A stretch of DNA of 64,000 nucleotides from Buchnera aphidicola (Tetraneura ulmi) (GTDB taxonomy: Bacteria; Pseudomonadota; Gammaproteobacteria; Enterobacterales; Enterobacteriaceae): the NCBI RefSeq assembly GCF_964058925.1, contig NZ_OZ060366.1, positions 348,308 through 412,307 of the forward strand. The letters run 5' to 3'. The first letter of the stretch is position 1; every line of letters starts with the position of its first letter. Below are positions 42,682-51,585 of this stretch, in pieces. Under the pieces are notes generated by a model. It was not told the DNA's origin, did no database searches, and saw only the letters and a program-made list of their open reading frames with translations. The translations under genes were made by a program, and so were the position numbers.

Positions 42682-43780
42682 ATGTCAGAAAGTAATTCAA
42701 TAAGAAATAAAATTATAGAAATTAATAAAAAAACAAAAAAACTTTGGAGGAACCTTTGATTACGAAAGAAAAAAAGAAAAATTAAAAATAGTTTTAGAAA
42801 AACTAAATAACATAAAAAATTGGAATGAATCTAAAAAAATAAAAAAATTATACGAAAAAAAAATTTTTTTAGAAAAAATTATTAAACCTATACAAAAAAT
42901 TGAAAATTCTATTAAAGACATTAAATTTTTATTTGAAATTACAAAAGATACTTCTGATTTTTCTATGTATAAAGAAATCAAAATAGAAATTTTAGAAACA
43001 GAAAAAAAAATTCAGAAAGTAAAAAAAATACATATTTTTACAAAAAAAAATGATAACTGCAACTGTTATATAGATATACAGCCTGGTTCCGGAGGTATTG
43101 AATCTCAAGATTGGGCTCAAATTCTTCTTAAAATGTATTTGCGTTGGTGTGAACTAAAAAAATTCAAAACTAAAATTATTGAACAAACAATGGGTGAAAT
43201 TACTGGAATCAAATCAACAACTATTAAAATTTATGGAAAATTTTGTTTTGGATGGATGAGAACAGAAAGTGGAATACATCGATTAGTTAGAAAAAGCCCC
43301 TTCGACACAGGAAACCGTAGACATACTTCTTTTTGCTCAATTTTTGTATATCCTGATATTTATAAAAATGAAGAAATTAAAATTAATACATCTGAACTTC
43401 GAATTGATGTTTATAGATCATCTGGAGCTGGAGGACAACATGTAAACAGAACCGAATCAGCAGTTCGCATTACTCACTTACCTACAGGAATTATTACACA
43501 ATGTCAAAAAAGTCGATCTCAACATAAAAATAAAGAACAAGCTTTAAAACAAATTAAAGAAAAACTATATCAATTAGAAAATAAAAAAGAAGAAATTAAA
43601 AAAAAAAATATAGAAAATAAAAAATCTAATATTAGTTGGGGACAACAAATTCGTTCATATGTATTAGATCAATCTAGAATTAAAGATTTAAGGACTGGAA
43701 TAGAAACCAGAAAAATAGACGAAATATTAAATGGAAATTTAGAATTATTTATTTTATCTAACCTACAACTTGGATTATAG
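42682..43780 (+). CDS. prfB: Peptide chain release factor 2, programmed +1 frameshift
   Basis: RF2 terminates at UAA and UGA. Frame 0 starts at the ATG at 42682 (MSESNSIRNKIIEINKK) and reaches TGA after 25 codons, at exactly the E. coli codon. Continuing in the +1 frame at 42758 (DYERKKEKL) gives 340 more residues, 365 in total, equal to E. coli RF2. Motifs: GGQHVN in YRSSGAGGQHVNRTESAVR and the SPF anticodon-like tripeptide in RKSPFDTGNRRHTSF. A second in-frame ATG lies at 42676. Annotating only the open frame from 42965 would miss the N-terminal third. lysS follows after 12 bp as in E. coli. Confidence 0.96.
42745..42759 (+). promoter_or_regulatory. prfB: RF2 autoregulatory +1 frameshift site
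   Basis: The sequence GGAGG AAC CTT TGA places a Shine-Dalgarno-like element three bases before the CTT slip codon and the in-frame TGA, the same geometry as in E. coli. Low RF2 slows reading of TGA and lets the ribosome slip CTT to TTT in the +1 frame. The following base is T here, where E. coli has C. Confidence 0.93.
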
Positions 43781-43792
43781 GATATTTCTCAA

Positions 43793-45310
43793 ATGTTAGA
43801 ATTAAAAAAAAACAAAAAAAATGAATATAAAAATAGATTAGAAAAACTAAATAAAATGAAAAAAAAAGGTTTTTCTTTTCCAAACAAATTTAAACCAAAC
43901 TACACTGCTGAAAAAATTTTAAAAAAGTTTTCTCAATTTAATAAAGAAGATCTCCAAAAATTAAAAATAAAAATTAAAATTGCTGGAAGAATCCTACAAA
44001 AAAGAATTATTGGAAAAGCAACATTTCTATCAATACAAGATAATTTACACGAAATACAAATTTATGTCAGACAAAACGATGATTTTCATCATAAAAAATA
44101 TAAATCTTTTATAAAAAACACAGATATAGGAGATATAATTAGCGTAGAAGGAAAATTATTCAGAACAAAAACCAATCAGTTATCTATATATTGTAACAAA
44201 GTAAATATACTAACAAAATCTCTACGATCTTTACCAGAAAAATATCATGGTTTATCAGATCCTGAAATTTGTTTTCGTAAAAGATATCTAGATTTAATAA
44301 CCAATGAAAAATCAAAAAAAAAATTTATAATTAGATCAAAAATAATTTCAGAAATAAGAAAATTTATGAATCATCACCAATTTTTAGAAGTAGAAACTCC
44401 AATGTTACATACAATTCCTGGAGGTGCAACAGCACGTCCTTTTATGACTTATCATAACACATATCATACAAGTATGTATTTACGAATTTCTCCAGAACTA
44501 TACTTAAAACAATTAATCATTGGTGGTTTTACAAAAATTTTCGAAATTAACCGTAATTTTAGAAATGAAGGTATGTCATTTAAACATAATCCAGAATTTA
44601 CCATGTTAGAATTATACATGGCTTATGCTAATTATAAAGATATGATGAATATTTTAAAAAAATTATTACAAAATATTTCAAATAAAGTATTTGGTACAAA
44701 AGTAATAAAATACCAAAATCAAGAATTTGACCTTTCAAAACCATATAATCAGCTTACAATGAAAGAATCTATTCTAAAATATGTTCCTAGTATAAAAAAA
44801 TTAGATTTAAAAAACTTCGATAAATTGATTGAAAAATCAAAAAAACTAGGAATTAAAATAAATAAAAATTGGAAAATTGGAGAATTAATTAACGAAATTT
44901 TTGAAAAAATAATTGAAAAAAAATTAATTCCACCTACTTTTATAACTCAATATCCTATTGAAGTATCTCCTCTATCTAGAAGAAACGATAAAAAAAAGAA
45001 AATGGCAGACCGTTTTGAATTTTTTTTAGGAGGATTTGAAATAGCTAATGGTTTTTCAGAGTTAAATGATCCTGAAGATCAAAAAAAAAGATTCTTAGAA
45101 CAATCTAAACTAAAAAAAATTGGATATAAACAAGTTATGAATTACGATTCTAATTATATTACTGCTTTAGAACATGGATTACCTCCTACAGCAGGAATTG
45201 GAATAGGAATTGATAGATTAATTATGTTTTTTACAAATCAAAAAAACATCAAAGATATTATTCTATTTCCAACTATGCGATCTAGTAATAAAAATATTAT
45301 TTCTAATTAA
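43793..45310 (+). CDS. lysS: Lysyl-tRNA synthetase (class II)
   Basis: LysRS charges tRNA-Lys. It has 505 residues, equal to E. coli. The N-terminal OB-fold anticodon domain is followed by the class II core: motif 1 region FLEVETPMLHTIPGGATARPF, motif 2 FRNEGMSFKHNPEFTMLE and motif 3 GLPPTAGIGIGIDRL. It sits 12 bp after prfB and 9 bp before lysA, suggesting cotranscription. Confidence 0.97.
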   Translation: MLELKKNKKNEYKNRLEKLNKMKKKGFSFPNKFKPNYTAEKILKKFSQFNKEDLQKLKIKIKIAGRILQKRIIGKATFLSIQDNLHEIQIYVRQNDDFHHKKYKSFIKNTDIGDIISVEGKLFRTKTNQLSIYCNKVNILTKSLRSLPEKYHGLSDPEICFRKRYLDLITNEKSKKKFIIRSKIISEIRKFMNHHQFLEVETPMLHTIPGGATARPFMTYHNTYHTSMYLRISPELYLKQLIIGGFTKIFEINRNFRNEGMSFKHNPEFTMLELYMAYANYKDMMNILKKLLQNISNKVFGTKVIKYQNQEFDLSKPYNQLTMKESILKYVPSIKKLDLKNFDKLIEKSKKLGIKINKNWKIGELINEIFEKIIEKKLIPPTFITQYPIEVSPLSRRNDKKKKMADRFEFFLGGFEIANGFSELNDPEDQKKRFLEQSKLKKIGYKQVMNYDSNYITALEHGLPPTAGIGIGIDRLIMFFTNQKNIKDIILFPTMRSSNKNIISN

Positions 45311-45319
45311 GATACCTAT

Positions 45320-46552
45320 ATGAAAAATAATTCAAAAAATTTAAATAAAAAATATATATTACAAATAATTGAAAAATATCAAACTCCTTTATGGATATAT
45401 GATAGTAATATTATAAAAGATAGAATCTTACAACTTAAAAAATTCGATTCGATTCGATTTGCTCAAAAAGCATGTTCTAATATACATATTTTAAAATTTA
45501 TGAAAGAAAACAACGTTAAAGTTGATGCTGTTTCTGAAGGAGAAATAGAAAGAGCTATTTATGCAGGATATAACCCAGAAAAAGATATCGTTTTTACATC
45601 AGACTTATTTGAAAGTAATAAACTTATAAAAAAAATTGTTTCATTAAACATAACCGTAAATATTGGATCTATAAATATGTTAGAACAATTAGGAAAATTA
45701 TCTCTAGGACATAAAATTTGGTTACGAATTAATCCAAAATTCGGATATGGACACAATGAAAAAACCAATACTGGAGGAGAAAACAGTAAACATGGAATAT
45801 GGAACATTCAAAAAAGTTTATATTATATAAAAAAGTATAAATTTAAACTAGTTGGAATACATATGCACATCGGATCAGGAATAAATTTTAATAATTTAAA
45901 AAAAGTATGTAAAAAAATGATAGAAACAATTTTTAATTTTAAACAAAAAATAAAATTTATTTCTACTGGAGGAGGATTGTCAATTCCATATAAACTTAAT
46001 GAAAAAAAATTTAATGTAGACAATTTTTTTAATATTTGGGACAAAACTAGAAAAAAAATTTCTCAATACATAGGTAATCCAATCAAACTAGAAATTGAAC
46101 CAGGAAGATTTTTAGTCGCTGAATCAGGAATTTTAGTATCAAAAGTTAGATCAATTAAAAAAATGGGAAAAAAAAAATATACATTGGTTAATGTAGGTTT
46201 TAACGAATTAATACGTCCTGTATTATATAGTAGTTATCACCATATATCAATTATTAAAAGAAATAAAGAAAAATCTAAAAAAATGGAAAAAACTATTATT
46301 GGTGGTCCTTTATGTGAATCAGGAGATATATTTACACAAACTAAAAAAAAAATGATTTCACACAGATTATTACCAAAATTAGATATAGGAGATTATGTGA
46401 TTTTTCATGATACTGGAGCTTATGGTGCATCTATGTCATCAAATTACAACAGTAGACCATTAATTCCTGAAATACTAATAGAAAATAAAAAATTCAGAAT
46501 AATTCGAAAAAGACAAACATTCAAAGAAATGTTAATGTTAGAAAAAATCTAA
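45320..46552 (+). CDS. lysA: Diaminopimelate decarboxylase
   Basis: LysA decarboxylates meso-diaminopimelate to lysine with PLP, the final step of lysine synthesis. It has 410 residues (E. coli 420). The PLP lysine is in FAQKACSN, with GIHMHIGSG, the glycine-rich STGGG, EPGRFLVAESG and GGPLCESGDI also present. No lysR regulator is adjacent, unlike in E. coli. Lysine is an essential amino acid for the insect host, which explains retention. Confidence 0.96.
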   Translation: MKNNSKNLNKKYILQIIEKYQTPLWIYDSNIIKDRILQLKKFDSIRFAQKACSNIHILKFMKENNVKVDAVSEGEIERAIYAGYNPEKDIVFTSDLFESNKLIKKIVSLNITVNIGSINMLEQLGKLSLGHKIWLRINPKFGYGHNEKTNTGGENSKHGIWNIQKSLYYIKKYKFKLVGIHMHIGSGINFNNLKKVCKKMIETIFNFKQKIKFISTGGGLSIPYKLNEKKFNVDNFFNIWDKTRKKISQYIGNPIKLEIEPGRFLVAESGILVSKVRSIKKMGKKKYTLVNVGFNELIRPVLYSSYHHISIIKRNKEKSKKMEKTIIGGPLCESGDIFTQTKKKMISHRLLPKLDIGDYVIFHDTGAYGASMSSNYNSRPLIPEILIENKKFRIIRKRQTFKEMLMLEKI

Positions 46553-46569
46553 AAAAATTAAAAGAAATA

Positions 46570-47424
46570 ATGAAACACTATTTAATAAAAACTCCAATAA
46601 TTAATCCAATAATACTATCTATAGGACCAGTATCAATATACTGGTATGGAACTATTTATTTAATTAGTCTAACATTTGCATTATGGTATGTAAAAAAAAA
46701 TTTAAAAAATAAAAAAATAAAATTAAAAAAAATAGAAATAGAAGATTTAATATTTTATTGTTTTTTATTCATGATTATTGGAGGAAGAATCGGATATATA
46801 ATTTTTTATGATACTCAAACAACTATGGAAAAAATTTTTTCTATTCCAAAAATTTGGAATGGAGGAATGTCTTTTCATGGAGGATTACTAGGAATAATTT
46901 TAGGAATAAAATATTTCTGTATAAAAAAAAAAAAAGAATTCTTTGAAATATCTGACTTTATTATACCTATAATACCATTTGGATTAGCTCTCGGTAGAAT
47001 TGGAAACTTTATAAATGGAGAATTATATGGAAGAGTAAATACAAAAATTCTAGTATCTTTTCTATTTCCTAAAGCTAGACCATTCGATTTCGAAATAGCA
47101 AAAAAAAAACCAGAACTATTAATAATATTTAATAAATTTAACAATTTACCAAGACATGCATCTCAAATTTATGAATTTTTATTTGAAGGAATATTTTTAT
47201 TTATCATATTTTACAAACTCAAAGAAAAAAAACTTAAAAAAGGTTTATTAACCAGTTTTTTTCTTATTTTTTATGGAGTTATTAGATTTATTCTGGAATT
47301 TTTCAGAGAACCAGATTTTCAAATAGGATTTATATTTAACAATTTTACTATGGGACAAATTTTATCAATACCAATGTTTTTTTTGGGAATATACCTAATA
47401 ACTAATTTAAAAATAAAAAAATGA
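46570..47424 (+). CDS. lgt: Prolipoprotein diacylglyceryl transferase
   Basis: Lgt attaches diacylglycerol to the lipobox cysteine of prolipoproteins in the inner membrane. It has 284 residues (E. coli 291) and seven probable membrane segments. Key motifs: [22 protein letters not shown] and [16 protein letters not shown], including the signature Arg/Asn/Glu residues. Its end overlaps thyA by 4 bp, the usual lgt-thyA arrangement. Its retention contrasts with the cysteine-less BamD in this window. Confidence 0.96.
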   Translation: MKHYLIKTPIINPIILSIGPVSIYWYGTIYLISLTFALWYVKKNLKNKKIKLKKIEIEDLIFYCFLFMIIGGRIGYIIFYDTQTTMEKIFSIPKIWNGGMSFHGGLLGIILGIKYFCIKKKKEFFEISDFIIPIIPFGLALGRIGNFINGELYGRVNTKILVSFLFPKARPFDFEIAKKKPELLIIFNKFNNLPRHASQIYEFLFEGIFLFIIFYKLKEKKLKKGLLTSFFLIFYGVIRFILEFFREPDFQIGFIFNNFTMGQILSIPMFFLGIYLITNLKIKK

Positions 47425-48218
47425 AAAAATATCTTAAATTACTAAAAAAAATTATAAATACTGGAAAAAAAAAATCAGATCGTACTGGAATTGGAGTGCT
47501 ATCCATTTTTGGTCATCATATCCGAATTAATTTAAACAAAGGTTTTCCATTAATTACAACAAAAAAATGCCATTTACCTTCTATAATACATGAATTATTA
47601 TGGTTTTTAAAAGGAGATACAAATATAAAATATCTAAACGAAAATAATATATCTATTTGGAACGAATGGGCTGATAAAAAAGGAAACTTAGGGCCTATTT
47701 ATGGTGAACAATGGAGAAAATGGAAAACCTATAATGGAAAATCAATCGATCAATTACAATTAATTTTAAAAGAAATAATAAATTCACCTAATTCTAGAAG
47801 AATGTTAGTTTCTAGTTGGAATACTGCAGAAATTCCATTAATGTCTATTCCACCCTGTCATGTTTTATTTCAATTAAACGTTACAAATAAAAAATTAAGT
47901 TGCCAAATATATCAGAGATCTTGTGACATTTTTTTAGGATTCCCCTTCAATATAGCAAGTTATGCATTACTTACCCATATGATAGCACAACAATGTAAAT
48001 TAAAAGTAGGAGATCTTTTATGGACAGGTGGAGATATACATCTATATAAAAATCACTTAAAAAGCGCATTGATACAATTAGAAAGAACTCCAAAAAAATT
48101 ACCAAATCTAATTATTAAAGACCCATGTCCAAAATCTTTATTTAAATACACATCTAAACATTTTAAATTTGAAAACTACAATCCTTATCCTCATATACCA
48201 GCTGAAGTTGCAATATAA
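47421..48218 (+). CDS. thyA: Thymidylate synthase
   Basis: ThyA methylates dUMP to dTMP with methylene-tetrahydrofolate. It has 265 residues (E. coli 264). The catalytic Cys146 lies in IPPCHVLFQ, and [20 protein letters not shown] binds the nucleotide. The start codon overlaps the lgt stop (ATGA), implying coupled translation. Confidence 0.97.
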   Translation: MKKYLKLLKKIINTGKKKSDRTGIGVLSIFGHHIRINLNKGFPLITTKKCHLPSIIHELLWFLKGDTNIKYLNENNISIWNEWADKKGNLGPIYGEQWRKWKTYNGKSIDQLQLILKEIINSPNSRRMLVSSWNTAEIPLMSIPPCHVLFQLNVTNKKLSCQIYQRSCDIFLGFPFNIASYALLTHMIAQQCKLKVGDLLWTGGDIHLYKNHLKSALIQLERTPKKLPNLIIKDPCPKSLFKYTSKHFKFENYNPYPHIPAEVAI

Positions 48219-48323
48219 ATAAAAATAATTTAAAAAATCAAAAATTAAAAAAACTATTCTTTAAAATATGCTGTAAATAAAATTTTTTAAAATACAAAAA
48301 ATAATTATAAAAAGGAGTTATAA

Positions 48324-49649
48324 ATGAACAAAAAATTTTATATAAAAACTTGGGGTTGTCAAATGAATGAGTATGATTCTGAATTAATCGAAAAACAATT
48401 AACTACTAAAAAATATAAAATTACTAAAAATCCAGAAAAAGCTGATATTCTTATATTAAATACCTGTTCAATAAGAGAAAAAGCCCAAGAAAAAGTTTTT
48501 CATCAATTAGGACGATGGAAAAAAATAAAAAAAAAAAAACCAAATACAATAATTGCTGTAGGAGGATGTGTAGCTACTCAGGAAGGAAAAAAAATTTATA
48601 AAAGAGCAAATTATATCAATATAGTATTTGGGACACAAACTCTACATAAATTATCAAAAATGATTGAGATGGCTCATTATTCAAACAATTTAATTATAGA
48701 TATTTCTTTTAATACATTTAAAAAATTTAAAATCAAAAAAGAAACAAAAATAATAAAAAAAAAAATAAGTTCATTTGTTTCTATAATGGAAGGTTGTAAT
48801 AAATACTGTTCTTTTTGTATTGTTCCCTTTACTAGAGGTAAAGAAATTAGCCGACCCGTTAATCATATTTTAAAAGAAATAAAACAACTTTCAGAAAATG
48901 GAGTAAGAGAGATAAATTTGTTAGGACAAAACGTCAACTCTTATCTAGGAATTGGAAGATACAATAAAATGTGTAAATTTTCTGAATTATTACAAATGGT
49001 CGCAGAAATTAATGGAATCGACAGAATTCGATTTACAACTAGTAATCCATTTCAATTTACAGATGACATTATAAATGTATATAAAACAACAAAAAAAATT
49101 GTTAATTTTTTACATTTACCTATACAAAGTGGGTCAAATAGAATTTTAAAAAAAATGAAAAGATTACATACTATTCAAGAATATAAAGAAATAGTAAATA
49201 AATTAATAAATATAAGAAAAAATATTCAAATTAGTTCTGATTTTATAGTAGGTTTTCCAGGAGAAACTGAACAAGATTTTTTAGAAACAATTAAAATAAT
49301 AGAAGAAATTAAATTCGATATGAGTTTTAGTTTTATATATTCTAAAAGACCAGGAACTCCAGCTTCTAAAATGAAAGACTTAACATCTATTCAAGAAAAA
49401 AAGGAAAGACTATATTTCTTACAAAAAAAAATAAATGAACAAACACTTTTCTGGAGTAAAAAAATGTTAAACAAAAAAAAAACAATTCTTGTAGAAAAAG
49501 AATCAGAAAATAAAATTTTTAATCTTAAAGGGAAAACAGAAAATAATAGAAATGTTTTCTTTAAAGGGGAAAAAAAATTAATTGGTAATTTTACTAAAGT
49601 AAAAATAACTAGTTTTAGCACTCATAATTTATATGGATATACTGTATAA
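48324..49649 (+). CDS. miaB: tRNA-2-methylthio-N6-dimethylallyladenosine synthase MiaB
   Basis: MiaB is a radical-SAM methylthiotransferase that modifies A37 of tRNAs reading UNN codons. It has 441 residues (E. coli 474). The N-terminal UPF0004 cysteines are kept (TWGCQMN, NTCSIREKAQEKVF, VGGCVA). The radical-SAM cluster is C158-x3-C162-x2-C165 in MEGCNKYCSFC. The TRAM domain is present, but the extra C-terminal tail of E. coli is missing. An AAGGAG site precedes the ATG. Confidence 0.96.
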   Translation: MNKKFYIKTWGCQMNEYDSELIEKQLTTKKYKITKNPEKADILILNTCSIREKAQEKVFHQLGRWKKIKKKKPNTIIAVGGCVATQEGKKIYKRANYINIVFGTQTLHKLSKMIEMAHYSNNLIIDISFNTFKKFKIKKETKIIKKKISSFVSIMEGCNKYCSFCIVPFTRGKEISRPVNHILKEIKQLSENGVREINLLGQNVNSYLGIGRYNKMCKFSELLQMVAEINGIDRIRFTTSNPFQFTDDIINVYKTTKKIVNFLHLPIQSGSNRILKKMKRLHTIQEYKEIVNKLINIRKNIQISSDFIVGFPGETEQDFLETIKIIEEIKFDMSFSFIYSKRPGTPASKMKDLTSIQEKKERLYFLQKKINEQTLFWSKKMLNKKKTILVEKESENKIFNLKGKTENNRNVFFKGEKKLIGNFTKVKITSFSTHNLYGYTV

Positions 49650-49694
49650 AAAATAAACTTTTAACAAAAAACCATCTTTTAAAAATAATAAAAA

Positions 49695-50159
49695 ATGAAA
49701 AATTTAAATTTAAATCTTCAAATAGTATGTATGAACAGAAATTCTATACCAAAAAGAAAAGATTTTATCTTATGGTTAAAAACTATCTATAAAGAAAAAA
49801 AATTTATAGAAATTACAATTAGAATTGTCGATAAACCTGAAATACATAATCTAAATTATTTATATAGAAAAAAAAATAAACCAACCAATATTTTATCTTT
49901 TTCTTATTTTAATAAAAATAAAAAAAATAAATCTTGTTTCTTAGGAGACTTAATTGCATGTACAGAAATAATTGAAGAAGAAGCAAAAATACAAAAAAAA
50001 TCAATTAATTCACATTGGGCTCATATTATAATACATGGAGGTTTGCATTTACTAGGATTTAACCATCTTAAATACAACGAGAGAAAAAAAATGGAAAATT
50101 TAGAAACCAAATGTCTACTATCTTTAGGTTTTGAAAAACCATATAATATCAATCAATAA
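49695..50159 (+). CDS. ybeY: Endoribonuclease YbeY
   Basis: YbeY is a zinc-dependent RNase for 16S rRNA 3'-end maturation and ribosome quality control. It has 154 residues (E. coli 155). The H-x3-H-x5-H metal site is intact in IHGGLHLLGFNH (about 114-125). NILSFSYFN and GDLIACTEII are also family-like. E. coli has ybeZ between miaB and ybeY; it is absent here. Confidence 0.95.
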   Translation: MKNLNLNLQIVCMNRNSIPKRKDFILWLKTIYKEKKFIEITIRIVDKPEIHNLNYLYRKKNKPTNILSFSYFNKNKKNKSCFLGDLIACTEIIEEEAKIQKKSINSHWAHIIIHGGLHLLGFNHLKYNERKKMENLETKCLLSLGFEKPYNINQ

Positions 50160-50199
50160 TCATTTTTACTAAATCTTACAATGAGTAAAAATAAATATA

Positions 50200-51086
50200 A
50201 TGAGTAATAATTATTACAACGAAAAAAAAAAAAAAAAAGAAGTTTTTTTTCTAATTTATTTGATCAAACAAAAAATGAAAATCCAAACAACAAAGAAGAA
50301 CTAATTGAAATTATTAAAAATTCTAAAAAAAATAAAATTATTGATTCAGATACTCGAAATATGTTAGAGGGTGTACTAAATATTTATAAAAAAAGAGTAC
50401 ATCAAATTATGATACCAAGAACAAAAATGATAACTTTAGATTTTCATTGTAATTTTAAAACTTGTATAAACACCATAATTAAATCTTCACATTCTAGATA
50501 TCCTGTAATGAGTAACGATAAAAATTATGTTAAAGGAATATTAATTGCAAAAGATTTATTACCTTTTATGCAAAAAAATTCAAAAAATTTCCATATAAAA
50601 AAAATATTACGTCCAGCTATTGTAGTCCCAGAAAGTAAAAATGTTAATTTAATGCTAAAAGAATTTAGATCTAAAAAATGTCATCTATCAATTGTGATCG
50701 ACGAATTTGGAATAGTTTCTGGACTAGTAACAATCGAAGATGTTTTAGAACTAATTGTAGGAGAAATTAAAGATGAATATGATAAAAATAAAATGTTAAC
50801 AATACATCAAATAAACAAAAGATCTTTCACAATACCTGGATTAATTGAAATAAAGGAATTTAATAAAATTTTCAAAACTCAATTCGATGATCGAGAAGTA
50901 GATACGATAGGAGGTTTAATTATGAAAAAATTAGGTAGGTTACCAAAAAAGGGAGAAAAAATATCCATTAAAAAACATCTTTTTATTGTTTCTATTTCTG
51001 ATAGTAGAAAAATCATACAAATAAAAGTTTTATTTCCAAATGAAAAAAAAATATTTAAAAAAAATATTAAATTAAAAATATTTTAA
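50200..51086 (+). CDS. ybeX: CBS-domain protein YbeX/CorC, frameshifted at an A17 tract
   Basis: YbeX has a pair of CBS domains and a C-terminal CorC/HlyC domain, linked to ribosome/envelope metabolism and Mg/Co efflux. The uninterrupted frame from 50361 covers MLEGVLNIYKKRVHQIMIPR to the end. In that frame the homology continues upstream (RSFFSNLFDQTKNENPNNKEEL, starting at 50238) without an ATG. An ATG at 50200 gives MSNNYYNEKKKK in another frame, matching the E. coli start. The frames meet in A17 (50222-50238); one added A makes a protein of 295 residues (E. coli 292). Two in-frame stops at 50205-50210 block the main frame upstream. It is probably rescued by polymerase slippage, or starts late. 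Confidence 0.8.
50222..50238 (+). repeat. ybeX: A17 homopolymer tract in ybeX
   Basis: Seventeen A residues, one short of the number that joins the ybeX start (50200) with the rest of the gene. Tracts of this length are unstable in replication and are known slippage sites for RNA polymerase in Buchnera. Confidence 0.88.
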
Positions 51087-51585
51087 AAAAACAATTTATA
51101 CTAAATTAATATTAATTAATAAACATTTTCTCTAGTGTTATCAAAATGATATTTTTATATAAAAAAATTAAATTTAAACTTTAAAAAAATATAAAAATTT
51201 AAAAAAATTAAGAATTAAAAATATAAAAACAATTTTTTTTAAACGTAAAAATTTAAAAAAAAATAAAGAAATATTTTAAAAAAAATAAATTCATAAAAAA
51301 TATGAAAAGAAAATAAAAAAAAACTATTGTCTATATTTCAAAAAAAAAATAAAAAATTTATAATACAAAAATACGATTTTTAAAAAAAATAAAGAACTAT
51401 TTAAGAGAAATATTAAAATTATAATTTATCAAAATTTTTCTAATTCTATTATGCAAATAACTAATAAAATTATTTTAAAAAAATATTTTTATATTATTAA
51501 AAAAAATTTTTTTTATTTTTAAATTTTTAAATATATACATATATTTTTTAAAAATTTATAAAAATTTAAAAAAAATAAGGAAAAA
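51087..51585. other. Noncoding gap between ybeX and leuS
   Basis: About 500 bp, nearly pure A+T, with no open frame. In E. coli lnt (apolipoprotein N-acyltransferase) follows ybeX; it is absent here and I could not recognise any lnt remnant. The stretch also contains the leuS leader with AAGGA before its ATG. Confidence 0.45.

Noticed and set aside
42965-43780. RF2 starting at the internal ATG 42965
   Set aside because: The conserved frameshift site and N-terminal homology upstream show that the gene starts at 42682; an internal start would remove about 94 residues.
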